From: Spirometra erinaceieuropaei
Taxonomy: Eukaryota > Platyhelminthes > Cestoda > Diphyllobothriidea > Diphyllobothriidae
Direction of reading: 5' to 3'
Length of the DNA stretch: 64,000 nucleotides
Assembly: GCA_902702965.1 (NCBI GenBank)
Contig: CACRXP010000037.1
Coordinates: 1,008,572 to 1,072,571, forward strand
Both the position numbers and the translations under genes were made by a program. The notes beneath the pieces are model-generated. The model saw only the letters and a list, made by a program, of their open reading frames with translations, was not told the origin of the DNA and did no database searches. Within the stretch, counting starts at the first letter, position 1; each line of letters begins with the position of its first letter. Shown one piece after another: positions 1 through 10,239 of this stretch.

Positions 1-29
1 CGTGTTGTGAGAGGAGAGGCAGGTTTGTC

Positions 30-650
30 GTGTTGACATTGCACTGGGACTGCAGATGTCCAATGAGGCTGATCAAAGCCCGTGGCGTCCGCCCACAGCG
101 TGGACATCATGGCAGCGTTGGAGGGCTGGTATCATTGCTCTGTAACACTTGATTTTTTGAGGATTTTGTATTTGCTTTGACAGAAGCTATTGAAAAAGGG
201 TTTCTTCAGTCTTTACGACAGCGTGCCGTGCATATCGATCTTAAAGTAGGTCCCCGCAGGTCTCGTGGATAAATTGCAGATACTTGCATAAGTTCTTAAA
301 GGTGTCTTTGCAATGACGCTTTTATCCTTCACTGTGACCACCCGCAGCGGCGTTGCCTTAGAAAAGCCGCCTGGGCAGTCACTAGTCGTCCATCCTCCCG
401 GTGTGGCCGCTGCAGCCAATTGTTTCCGCCCCAAACGCGCTTTGCATTTCGAGAACACCGACTCTTTCTAGGGTCTGTGTGCCTCGGATCCTTTTCTGTC
501 ACTTAACACTGAGTATGCTTCGAAGGCTGCAGAAATGAAAATGTTTTAGTCTGCTTACTGGGTCTTCATAAACAGTCAACGTCTCCGACCCGTACAAGTG
601 CGTTGTCAGGACAACAGGCCTGCACATCGTTAGATTTGCCTTGGGTGGAA
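30..650 (-). pseudogene. RTE-type non-LTR retrotransposon, decayed C-terminal end
   Basis: Reading the minus strand, broken frames give SETLTVYEDPVSRLKHFHF, LERVGVLEMQ, then GCSGHTGRMDD, LPRRLF and, nearest the window start (about 40-120), CPRCGRT followed by LISLIGHLQSQC. These match the end of an RTE-family reverse transcriptase polyprotein common in flatworms, with its C-terminal CxxC...HxxxxC zinc-finger-like motif. Several stops and frame changes show it is dead. It probably sits in an intron of the astacin gene whose 3' exons start at 1706. Confidence 0.72.
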
Positions 651-1705
651 TATTGCGAAGGTGTCAGACGGAGTGCTTTGACCATCGAAGACTTGGCTGG
701 TTTAAGGGATTCAAACTACGATTTCATTTTCAATCTGAATATTTCCTGAAATCGCACTTTAAAGTTACCCGACTAAATTTGACTCAAGTATGGACTTAAG
801 TATCATTTGATCCTGATTGACGCAGGATCATTGTCCTCATCGTGGTGGTGGTCGGATCAAAATTGGAACAGTGGTTGGTGAAGAGTCCCACACTACACTG
901 CATGTACCCTTTCGTTGTGATGTTTGATGCTTAGTTGTTCGCGAACAGTATGTTGAGGACGCTGCCAACTATTCCACCCCCTCCCCCACCCAAAGACATC
1001 TACGCCGACGGAATGTAAGCCGTTTTCCGTCTGCCTCGTAATTGATATCGATCCGAAGCCGCTCGTAGATGTAGGCGTCCATCAGCGTGGCGGAGAACAG
1101 GAGACTGAAGAGGGTAAGATTAAGAACGTATTCCCGCCTCGCCCATTAATAATCGTGCATAGTTTAAAAATTGTCCCGTTGTCCACGACGCAAGCCATCA
1201 TTCCTTCATGAAGTTGTTTTGACATTTGAAATAGCCGCTCAGAAAATACCAAGTTCGATATAATTTTCTAGAATTCATCACAATTAACTCTCTCGAAAGC
1301 CTTTCCCAAAACGATGAAGCTGGTTTAGAGTATGGTTCTAAATTCTTGGCACTTCTTCTGCAGTGGAGAGTCGCAAAGTCACGTTTGTGATTTCATGGCG
1401 TTTTCGAAATCTGCTTTGCCTTTCTGAAAGAAATACTTTCTCTAGGCACACGTCCAGGCAGTCGAGTAGAACGCGGATGCAATTTTGATGCACTTTCCGA
1501 CATCTGCCATGCAGTAACTGATATGGTGACGTATTCTAACGACGACCTAACTCGAACAATTATTAACACTTTAAACTATAGCTGTAGCATATGAACCCTT
1601 AACTTTGGATAAGGATTTTAAGATTCGAGTCGAAAAGTCCACAGGAATACGTGTTGATGGTTTCTGCTAGCACATTCACGCCTTCACAAAGTTTTACTTT
1701 TGCAG
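651..1705. other. Non-coding stretch, probable astacin intron
   Basis: No exon with the astacin zinc helix or the MHY Met-turn was found here on the plus strand, and no repeat was recognised. Given the phase-0 acceptor at 1705, it is best read as intron, though a short missed exon cannot be ruled out. Confidence 0.4.
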
Positions 1706-1841
1706 GCCTTCTCGGTAAACGTCGATAAGTCACCACTCACGGTGAAGGACCCAGCCATTCGACATGTTTTGAAGGATGTCTCTTCAAAGGACATATCGTT
1801 CTGGGATGCCAGAGCAATAAACAAACATTATAAATGTGAAA
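1706..1841 (+). CDS. Exon encoding C-terminal end of astacin catalytic domain
   Basis: The exon is preceded by a pyrimidine-rich acceptor ending TTTTGCAG (to 1705) and followed by the donor GTACGT at 1842. It reads from phase 0 and ends with one base of the next codon. It begins AFSVNVDKSPLTVKDP and ends SFWDARAINKHYKCE. This corresponds to the stretch after the Met-turn in astacins, where a conserved ISFxDxxAINxxYxC segment closes the domain. The preceding catalytic exons were not found between 1 and 1705 and are probably left of the window, with the RTE fragment lying in the intron. Confidence 0.85.
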
Positions 1842-4800
1842 GTACGTGGTTTCTTGTTTTGTTTCTCTTAGTGAGGTTTTGTGACACTTAATTTTTATTG
1901 GTTTTCACCGCAACCGTTAAGAGTGAAAGGTGTATTCGGGTCCTGAAAACATATGGCTCATGGTAAATATACGGCACGGAGTTACGGTGTGAAGTAAATA
2001 GAGGGTAGGAGCCCTTTGTATGCATATTTCAAACGCACTGTTAATTAAGGTTCAGTTCAATAGTCTTACTTCCAAATTTAGTGCGGTTTCAAAAACGGAT
2101 GTGATGCGTCACGTAATACATACATTTTATTTTTCATTGACAAATATGTAACTCAGTTGTGTATTTTCAAAGTGGACATCGTAGCTGCAAACATTTTTTA
2201 ATTAATCCAGTAGGAATAATGAGACATTGAAGAAAACAAATGAGCAGTCAGGGTTTTCAGTGGGACTTCTGCTTTTTCCTCTGTGTAATTGATTCGCCAG
2301 TGTATCAATGCCTGACTCCTGTGCTGTTCTTTGTTTTGTTAACCAAAATCTCAGAACAATGCAAAAAACCACCGACCTGTTCAGCACCGGGCTTTGTTGA
2401 CAAGAACTGCAAGTGTCAAGTTCCGTCGGGTGAGCTATAATCATCCCCCTATTTTACGACAAAAATGGCACAGTGCTTATTTTCAGGCATATAAGCGTGT
2501 TCGGAAAAATGGATTTCTCCTGAATCTGCTTGTTTTTAAACAGAAAATACCAGAACGCATATCTATGTGCCGCATGGTTACGTGGTCTGTATCGACCACA
2601 CAGGTAAACGGAATTACCGTAGCCGGTCGTAAACAAAACGTGAGGGAGCGAAATCAGGTATCCGTATCAGTTACTCGAAGGGCAAGTGCGCTCAATCCAC
2701 TTGCACCCCCCCTCACCTCCGGTCTTCCGACTATGTCTTGACACAGGGTCCATGCGTGGAGGAGAGAGTGCGGTAGATGTTGCACGGATCTTCTCTCACC
2801 TTAAAATACTTTATGCACAAGTCACCGTGGATGCTCTTAACTTGATGTGAAACACACGGTGGACATCGTCGGATAAAACGGTCGAAAGGTCAGGACGAGA
2901 AATGAGATTAAGACGTAAGAGCGTCATTCGCAAGCGTTTCACGTCAACCTTTTTCTATCTTGAACGGGAGATTCGTTTACTGGAGCATTTCTGAAATGCA
3001 AGACATTGAGGTTTTATTCGTATTTCTAAGCTCACATGAAATGCCCTTTTATTTTATGAAACGTATTGGACTATATTCTTATCTAACTTTAGGCAGGGAA
3101 GATAATGTATTTATTCAAAAAGAAATATGCATTCATCTTAAGCTATCTCCAGAAGCATTTCTCGTAGAATAGTTAATGTAAGATTATATAATCTCAGGTA
3201 GCTATCTGGTTGAAGAACACTTTACCCAATTGCTTCTGCAAAAATAGCCCTCGCACGCATTTCATTGAAAAACCTTGGCCTTTCTTAAGGGCATTTCACT
3301 ACATTACCGCGAACTAACATATATATTTTGCAGAAAATAATCATCGAGTAAACGAGTTCAGTCTATAAGTCGTTGTATACGCTTCTACAATACACTGCTT
3401 CGAAAAGCATCCGCTTGGGACAAGAAGACAGCTGTTATGTTAATGTTTTTTGTGAGGATACTTGACCCATCATAGAAAAGGAAGGTGCCAAGATGCGACA
3501 GGGTTACTGGCCTTCTTTTCTTCCGCCGACTGTACTTCCTATATGATTTGATATGATTGTTAAAGAGTCCCAAACTAATCTAAAAATGAATGTCGTAGAA
3601 CCAGACGCAAGCATGAATGCCCATTTTGCTAAAATGAAATAAAAGTGCCCTTCAGATGCTCCTGAATTAGAGTAGTGAAAGATATCAGTTACCCCTCTGA
3701 TATTCCATTTTAGAAAATAAATTGCTGCATTCTATTAAAAAGTTTCATTAATTCACAAATTAATGTACATTTCGCATTCAAGTTTTCTCGAAGCGACGCT
3801 GTAAGGATCATCTGGGCAAAACTGAATGTACAAAACTGGAGAAACAACTGGACTGCTTTAGAAGACAAAGCTTCATGACTATCAACTGTCGCGACACGTG
3901 TGGGTTTTGTTACAAGAAATCATATGCCGAAATAAAAAAACCGAAGCGAACGTAAGTTCAAAGGTCTTCAGACGCTATTTACGTTTCTTTGCATCCATAG
4001 CATTGGGTAATGGTTCGGTTATTCGTAACAATGCACCTAACGATGTTATTCCCCGGGAATGGCAATCGCTGTCCAAAAGCATCAAACAGACTTTTGCAGG
4101 GTTACAAAAGGTCGCTACAAAGAGGACGTCAGTTCATCACCAATACAAGACAGTATCTGAGTACGGAAATAGATCAGCAGTCGGTATTGTGAATTTGGCT
4201 CAGTGTGGCCACAATACGACTGCGGCAACTCGGTGCGCGACAATTGCAACTTAAGTTTAAGGTCATGTTTTCTTACTATATATGCAATTCGCGTGTATGA
4301 AAGTTGTTTTACACCGTATGTGTACAACTATTCAACACTGCTGATTTTGTATAGTCTACAGAGGAGAAGAAATTAACACATAAGGAGGGCACAAGGCACT
4401 ACAGTCAACAGTTCCATTAAGGCCTGGAATGACTTCTCCTCTCAGCATCGAAAGGACTTAAAAATATTTTAAATTAGACTAATATGATTTTAAAATGCTT
4501 AGTTATGCAATACAATTTATCAGAAATGTAATGGGCGATCACGCAAGTCACATTTTAAATTCATATTCTTTAGAATTACGTGTTTAACTGTAAGAGCAGA
4601 AAAAAATAGTCCAAAAAAATCAACAGTTCTGCCATTTACGGTGCACGGACAACAATAAAACAACGGGAAAATCGTGTTGAATTTTATGTTATTTTGGAAT
4701 AGGTGTAAGTTCACAAAAGATACCTAAGTAATTAGGACTGGCAAATAGGCAAGGGGATTGGTTGGAAACTAATGACAAATTGCGCATGAAGGCCAAATCC

Positions 4801-5797
4801 GTCGTAAACTTGTGTATCCTGCCAAATGGTAACAGAATCATTAAGGGGTATGAGAAGGAAATTAAATGAGATTTGTCGAGATTTAATAGATTTGAGAAAG
4901 GATTTACCAACTTTTGCATACAAACAAGTTACATTAAACAAATTTATAATGATTCAGAATTAAACGTTGTTTAAAAAACCATATAACGTTCCATTCAAAG
5001 TAAAAATAAAACAGAATGTCAGAAACCAACTCGACGTCAAGCACTATTCAAGGATTTCCATCTTATTTACTTTCAGATGTGATGATTTCCACGATAAATG
5101 CTCTCAATGGCAGAAGGCGAAACAGTGTACAAAAAATGCCGAGTATATGAAACGAACGTGTCCCAAGAGCTGCGGTATCTGCACTGACTCGACGGACGAG
5201 ACAAAATGCAGAGATTCATACGTTATACCGGAAGAGTGCAAAGGCTGGGCAGCAAGGGGCGAATGTCAACAAAATCCATATTGGATGGCTAAAAACTGCG
5301 CAAAATCATGCGGTCGATGTACTGACTCGACGGACGAGACTACAGACAATTCGGCTACCTGCAAAGATACCTACGTTTTTCCGAAGGAATGCATAGGCTG
5401 GGCAGCAAGGGGCGAATGTCAGAAAAACCCAATTTGGATGGCTGCAAACTGCGCAAAATCATGCGGTCGATGCGGCGACACGACGGGTGAGAATACAGAC
5501 AATTCGGCAGCCTGCAGAGATACCTACGCTTTTCCGAAAGAATGCGTAGGCTGGGCAGCAAGGGGCGAATGTCAGAAAAACCCAATTTGGATGGCTGCAA
5601 ACTGCGCAAAATCATGCGGTCGATGCGGCGACACGACGGGTGAGAATACAGACAATTCGGCAGCCTGCAGAGATACCTACGCTTTTCCGAAAGAGTGCAT
5701 TGGCTGGGCAGCAAGGGGCGAATGTCAGAAAAACCCAATTTGGATGGCTGCAAACTGCGCCAAATCATGCGGCAAATGTTCTGAAAAGAATACTTAG
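1706..5797 (+). CDS. Astacin-type metalloprotease with C-terminal ShK array, 3' half of gene (five exons)
   Basis: Exons are 1706-1841, 2355-2429, 2544-2603, 3783-3951 and 5077-5797 (TAG at 5795-5797). All four introns are GT-AG with phases 1, 1, 1 and 2, and the joined exons total 1161 nt (386 codons plus stop) with no internal stop. The first exon matches the end of an astacin (M12A) catalytic domain, including SSKDISFWDARAINKHYKC. A Cys-rich linker follows (CSAPGFVDKNCKC), then six ShK domains. Astacins are secreted zinc proteases; the HExxHxxGxxH helix and the Met-turn (MHY) are encoded upstream and are not in view, so activity cannot be judged. By analogy with other astacins, the ShK domains probably serve in binding or targeting. 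No perfect AATAAA was seen soon after the stop; an ATTAAA is at 5954-5959. The domain calls are firm; exon 3 is the least certain exon. Confidence 0.85.
2355..2429 (+). CDS. Exon encoding Cys-rich linker after the astacin domain
   Basis: The acceptor ends at 2354 (AAAATCTCAG) and the donor GTGAGC begins at 2430. The exon receives one base from the previous exon and passes on one base (phase 1 to phase 1). It reads QCKKPPTCSAPGFVDKNCKC, then QVPSG. Short Cys-containing segments of this type follow the protease domain in many invertebrate astacins and resemble a partial EGF-like module. Confidence 0.8.
2544..2603 (+). CDS. Small symmetric exon (20 codons) in the linker
   Basis: A good acceptor (GCTTGTTTTTAAACAG to 2543) and donor (GTAAAC at 2604) flank a 60-nt open exon in phase 1-1. 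It reads NTRTHIYVPHGYVVCIDHT. No homologous domain was recognised; the support is splice sites and phase only. Because both sides are phase 1, it could be skipped without breaking the frame. Less certain than its neighbours. Confidence 0.6.
2680..2925. repeat. Dispersed repeat family D, copy 1
   Basis: This copy contains a GTCTTGACACAGGG-like start, a GGAGAGAGTGCGGTAGATG block and CACGGTGGACATCGTCGG followed by AAACGGTCGAA. The same ordered blocks recur near 13.4-13.6, 19.8-20.1 and 58.6-58.9 kb. It lies in the intron between exons 3 and 4 of the astacin gene. No coding capacity was seen. Confidence 0.65.
3783..3951 (+). CDS. Exon encoding first ShK domain
   Basis: The acceptor CATTCAAG ends at 3782 and the donor GTAAGT begins at 3952. 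The exon starts in phase 1, matching the previous donor, and ends in phase 2, matching the acceptor at 5077. It encodes one complete ShK domain with six cysteines (CKDHLGKTEC, then DCFRRQSFMTINC, RDTCGFC). A basic tail follows (KKSYAEIKKPKR). This domain is clearly divergent from the five in the last exon. Confidence 0.82.
5077..5797 (+). CDS. Terminal exon with five tandem ShK domains
   Basis: The acceptor TTTACTTTCAG ends at 5076 and the exon starts with the third base of a codon (phase 2). Five six-cysteine ShK domains follow. The first is short (CDDFHDKC to CGIC). The other four share the pattern CxDxYxxPxECxGWAARGEC, NPxWMAxNC, CAKSCGxC. Domains are joined by Thr/Asp/Ser/Glu-rich linkers (GDTTGENTDNSAA). 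The last three repeat with a 153-bp (51-residue) period and are nearly identical, so the array grew recently by tandem duplication or is kept alike by gene conversion. The protein ends CSEKNT. Upstream in-frame codons at 4967-5076 are intron. Confidence 0.88.
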
Positions 5798-6300
5798 TAA
5801 GATTCCGAGCAATTACTTTTATGTTTAAAGCTGCGAAAATTCCCATAGCCTTAATTAGAAGACGAGTTGGTGCGGTTACGTAGCTTTCTATAAATTTTCT
5901 TCAGAGTAGTTTACTTCTATTGGAAGCAAATATCTCAGTGTTCAGAGAACTCGATTAAAGTTCTTCTTAGGACACAGGCAGAATGTGCGAATGTGGGAGG
6001 TGTGTTCTAAGACAAAGTTTAAACTAATTTGTCCTGCAGTCCCACTTGATTTATATAGTATGGTTAGCATTCTTAGAAAGGCGTATACGCGGGCTCTACA
6101 AATATCACGCATTGGCATCTTCCTTACCAATTTAATTCACCGAGCGACTGTGACACTTGGAAGGGAGGGCTTCTATGCTAGCCTTGGTTGCTTCATTTAT
6201 CAGTTCACACGCGCTTACCTCCGCGAGGTTCGAACCCTGCTTGAGCCCTCTTTAAAAATTTGAAGCATTTTGTCCCCGGTACGAAGCTGAAGAAGCCAAG

Positions 6301-6855
6301 AACGGCATGATTTATTGGTACCAACAAATTTCGCGACTGTTCTTCAACTGCGTCCTGTCGCTTCATAAGAGGGATAACTAGTGAGAAGAATACAACAGAT
6401 TTGAATTCGTGCAGAAAATCAATGCAGAAACAGCAAGGTCAGGGTTTTGGGCAAATCTAGCTAATCGATAAAGTTAGTAACGCAAACACCGTAGGGGAAG
6501 AAAGTGAAAAAAGGGGAACGTTAAAGAGCAAAAATGAGAGGAGAGTGGGGGAATCATGGAGCTAGAGGCTACCATGGCAATGTTAGGTTAACCACGTGTT
6601 CCAATTGTTTACAGAGATCTGGTTTCACTCGTCGTATATAGGCCGCCTCCAGGTAACGCAATGTCCGAGTTGTTCGTGCCCGAACAAGTACTCGGAAGGA
6701 AGTTTTGGTGTCTACGTTGTGCTGTTTCTGCATTGATTTTCTGCACGAATTCAAATCTGTTGTATTCTTCTCACTCGTTATCCCTCTTATGAAGCAACAG
6801 GACGCAGTTGAAGAGCAGTCGCGAAATTTGTTGGTACCAAGAAATCCTGCCGTTT
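6301..6855. repeat. Inverted repeat (arms 6301-6434 and 6721-6855) with a GIY-YIG/RT-like tail on the minus strand
   Basis: The left arm contains TTGGTACCAACAAATTTCGC and AAGAGGGATAACTAGTGAG. The right arm holds the same text in reverse complement with few differences, and the spacer is about 285 bp. On the minus strand at 6569-6754 a frame reads SFRVLVRARTTRTLRYLEA then YIRRVKPDLCKQ. This resembles the segment after the GIY-YIG core in retroelement endonucleases (xxxRxxLEAxxIxxxKPxLN). The element is probably a PLE or LINE relic; the exact family is uncertain. Confidence 0.5.
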
Positions 6856-7479
6856 TTGCCTACGTGAGACCTCCTTTTTAAAATTATCTAGAGAGGGACC
6901 AAGTAGTCATGTTAATGGAATTGGTACAAAAGTGTAGAACACCATCGCTTCCACTTAAGTGGCAAGGCACAGCGAATTACCACGCAGTGTCACTTGGTGG
7001 CCTTCCTGTCGTTACTGCACAGGCCATATCCTCTTAATCCAGAGAGTGACTGCGTCGCGGAGTAGAGTCTACACGTCAATTTCACTAGCAACACTACACA
7101 TGCTTCGAGCTCCGCTTGCGCCCTCCTTCCCTTCTTAATCCAGCGAGTGACCAACTTATGTCTGTAATCTGATATTGTTTCAGTTAGTTAACTATACGGT
7201 ATCAATCAAGTGGGGCCTCAGAACTAAACCTCGCTTTTTTGTTTGCTTATTCCATTTGCAACGGTTACTCGCGGTCGACGCAATGAATACCTAATCTGTC
7301 GACTCAAATGAATGTTGATGTATCAGATACGGCGTCAGCAAACATCGGCTCAACAAATGTGGTACCTCTGCCAATTAATGATCTAAGCAGTATTTTATCT
7401 GAGAAAACATATGACAGCCAATAGTGTGTGACCAAAAATATCGTTCAAAAAACGCCGTCAAGAAATCCCGTACATGGAC

Positions 7480-8085
7480 CGAATGTGATACGGTTCCAAG
7501 AAATTTTACAGACAGCATAGTAATCATCGTTTTGTTTCCTCAAAAATTGACTGCGAATATGGATTAGATTAGTCCACTCTAGGTCTATAGGTTCAGGATG
7601 AATTATATAAGTATGAATATTTGGGCCTAGGTCCATCAAATACAGCCGGTAACGACATAATATTCATTAACTGCCAACAGGGTGCTAGCAGTATACTTTA
7701 AGTTAATGGGATACTATACCAACAGCCCAGTTCTGGCCATATGTCAATACACGCGTGCTTTGCTGATATTCTGCCACTCCATGACACAGCTGCGAGGGTT
7801 TCGGCTCATCAGTTCGTCCCCTAGCATTCCATGTCTGCTTTCCGGTAGATACGTCAATTAAGATATTGCTTCTTTTTAATCTCCTCAGAAATTCACTGTG
7901 AACTTGGAGTAGAACCAGTTATTCTATGTCTATAGGCTCAGACCGAAGATTTTATGTAGGAATATTTGGACCGATTCCCGTCAGCCACAACGGATAATTG
8001 CATAATATTAATTAACTGCCAACAGGCAGCTAGTAGCATACTTTAACTTAAGGGGATATCATACTGACCATCAGCATATAGACCT
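7480..8085. repeat. Pair of direct repeats (about 7480-7735 and 7850-8085)
   Basis: Both units carry a TTGACTGCGAATATGGA or TTCACTGTGAACTTGGA block, then TAGGTCTATAGG or TATGTCTATAGGCTC. ATAATATTCATTAACTGCCA or ATAATATTAATTAACTGCCA follows, with a CATACTTTAACTTAAGGGG-like end. They diverge by eye at roughly a fifth of positions. No protein was recognised. Confidence 0.6.
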
Positions 8086-8260
8086 AGAGTAAGCTGAACT
8101 ACTCCAAGTGCGCATTTTGTTTCAGAAGAAATTAAAAAGCGATATTTTCCAAATTGCAGTATTTACCAAAAATCAAGCGGGAATGCTGAGGGGACCACTG
8201 ATGAGCTGAGCCCATCGCAGCTGTGTCAGAGAGGTGCAGAATATCGACGAAACACGCGTG
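7749..8260. repeat. Inverted repeat (arms 7749-7830 and 8179-8260)
   Basis: The left arm has ACGCGTGCTTTGCTGATATT, ATGACACAGCTGCGAGGG and GGCTCATCAG. The right arm is its reverse complement (CTGATGAGCTGAGCCCATCG, CAGCTGTGTCAGAG, ATATCGACGAAACACGCGT). The arms interleave with the direct repeats, so at least two rearrangements occurred. No protein was recognised. Confidence 0.6.
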
Positions 8261-8739
8261 TAGGAGCTTTTGGCTAAGATCCATGTTGAGGTTATGGTAT
8301 CCACTTACCCTAAAACATTGTTTATCAGATGAAACTAGCGCTTTAAACAACCTCGATTTCAAACCCAGTAAATTAAATAACGGATATTAGTGCCCTGCGC
8401 AGGATTTAGTTTAAAGTGGAGGAGTCTTTCGCAGCGTCTGACGCGCTCTCTCGTCTACCGCCTACCTGATGCCTGCGACAGGGGAAGTCAGGAGGAGCGG
8501 ACATGGGCTGGATTGCAGTGGCCGGAAAGGCTAAACAGTCCACCTACGACTGTCGAACCCGACCTCGTTTCCACAGCTCGTAACAGGCATTCGTTAGGTT
8601 AGCATGGATCTCACATTAACCACAATGCCATAACGGCCACATATAGAAGACATCATGGAAGCCTGACTTCTGAGACCGACAGTGTAATTCCGTGAGTAGA
8701 TAACTTTCCGGCCACAACTTTCAGTACGTCCTGATGGGT

Positions 8740-9056
8740 TCAAGCGCGTCATATCTATTGTAGTGAAGAATGCGCTGGTGTGCCATGAGGATGGATTCCT
8801 CAGTGTCGGCCTCAGTCATTCCTCTCTCGTATGCAGCAGTCCACTCTCCGAGCCTGTGAAGCAGTTGGGGATGCAGTTTGGTGTACTGACTGTCACGACA
8901 TGTGGGTCTACGTCTAGTCGTGCTATTACACTTCTTCCATGTACGGCAGTAATGATAGCTGAGGGCGGACTCTGCACAGCCTGAAGAAAACACACGTTAT
9001 GGATCAGTCTGAGTTTCACTCTGGTCCAGCGCATGTACACATTAATGACCTTTTAC
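8740..9056. repeat. Dispersed repeat family B, copy 1
   Basis: The blocks AGTGTCGGCCTCAGTCATTC, TCGTATGCAGCAGTCCACTC, ACTTCTTCCATGTACGGCAG and GTCTGAGTTTCACTCTGGTC recur in the same order at 10.24-10.46 kb. Overlapping ORFs on both strands match nothing recognised. Confidence 0.6.
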
Positions 9057-9702
9057 ATGTAGAAAGCCGTGAACACAGGACAGAAGATATCCAGGAAAGA
9101 TGTATTCACATTCTGGCGGCGCACGAATAGCAGTCGAAGCCAAAGCGTTTGCGAGTTGCTTTAATAGATCATGGGCATGGTACGTTTGACATATTGCGTC
9201 GAAAAGACGGAAAATAGCCATAAACGTGTGTATTTGGCCAAATCATTGCAAATTATTTCAAGATATGAAAGCAAAACTAGATGATGTTAGTCGAAGTTTA
9301 ACAGACTTGAGGAGCAGTTTATTTACGTTTGTGCTTAAGTAAGCCTGACTGCAAAGTTTTATCATGTATTGCATAACAAACCATTGCTTTTAAATACGAG
9401 TTACGCAACTGTTCTAGTTTTTTACCGAAAATACAAAGTTTGAAGCAAATTTCCACACAATAAGCAAATTTGCAAAGGTATTTGCTAATTGTGTTGACGA
9501 TGATCAATAGTAAATGCTTTGCTTCCAGCGTTTTATAGCAACAGTTATATCACACCTGTGAAGTATGCTTAGGCAAATTCTCAAAAATAATTTAAGGGTG
9601 AATCCTGACCTTCTTTGCAATCATAGAAAAGTACTAAAACTTCTCAGGCCTCACTTCTATGTCAAGAAAAATTTTAGGAATATTCATATTATCTACTTTT
9701 AG

Positions 9703-9979
9703 CTGTAAGGATTCCCACGCAAAGTGCCCTCTATGGCAGAAAGCGAAGCAGTGCACCAAAAATGCCGAGTATATGAAACGGACGTGTCCCAAGAGCTGCG
9801 GTGTCTGCAGTGACTCGACGGATGAGACTACAGACAATTCGGCAGCCTGCAGAGATACCTACGCTTTTCCGAAAGAATGCATTGGCTGGGCAGCAAGGGG
9901 CGAATGTCAGAAAAACCCAATTTGGATGGCTGCAAACTGCGCCAAATCATGCGGCAAATGTTCTGAAAAGAATACTTAG
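9703..9979 (+). CDS. Second ShK terminal exon (two ShK domains); alternative last exon or partial gene duplicate
   Basis: The acceptor ATCTACTTTTAG ends at 9702. As in the exon at 5077, one base completes a codon before the first Cys codon (phase 2). Two ShK domains are encoded: CKDSHAKC to CGVC, related to the first domain of the 5077 exon, and CRDTYAFPKEC to CGKC, almost identical in DNA to its last domain. The protein end (CSEKNT) and about 70 bp of 3' flank are shared. Joined to the exon at 3783-3951 it would stay in frame (717 nt in total). No protease or linker exon was found between 5.9 and 9.7 kb, so it either serves the upstream gene as an alternative last exon or is an orphan duplicate. 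The reading frame is intact. Confidence 0.72.
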
Positions 9980-10093
9980 TAAGATTCCGAGCAATTACTT
10001 TTATGTTTAAAGCTGCGAAAATTCCCATAGCCTTAATTAGAAGACGAGTTGTTGCGGATACATAGCTATCTATACATTTTCTTTGGGGTAGTA

Positions 10094-10160
10094 CAGTGCG
10101 TTACCTATCTCATGAAATGTTGGCTGAAATTCTGAAATGCGTTTTCGATTAGGAATAAGT
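10094..10160 (+). mobile_element. Mariner-like terminal repeat, single end
   Basis: After a TA at 10092-10093 comes CAGTGCG, TTACCTATCTCATGAAATG and GCTGAAATTCTGAAA. This matches the terminal repeat of the elements at 18219 and 24516. No second end was found, so it is a truncated or solo end. It lies exactly where similarity between the two ShK terminal exon regions stops. Confidence 0.5.
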
Positions 10161-10239
10161 ACTTGGTCGCGGTTCTAATACTGATTATCTTGTGGCATAC
10201 TTTTATAACATTTCCGACTGAGCATGATGTCCTCTTTGA

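Noticed and set aside
3898..4254. 118-residue ORF downstream of the ShK exon
   Set aside because: It runs in another frame through the donor at 3952 into the intron; the ShK frame and splice phases explain the region better.
4967..5076. In-frame extension upstream of the five-ShK exon with its own ATG-like start
   Set aside because: It contains the branch and pyrimidine region leading to the acceptor at 5076, and its translation is low-complexity with no signal peptide.
5355..5846. 163-residue minus-strand ORF with internal repeats
   Set aside because: It is the antisense shadow of the ShK repeats; the plus strand has the conserved cysteines and splice sites.
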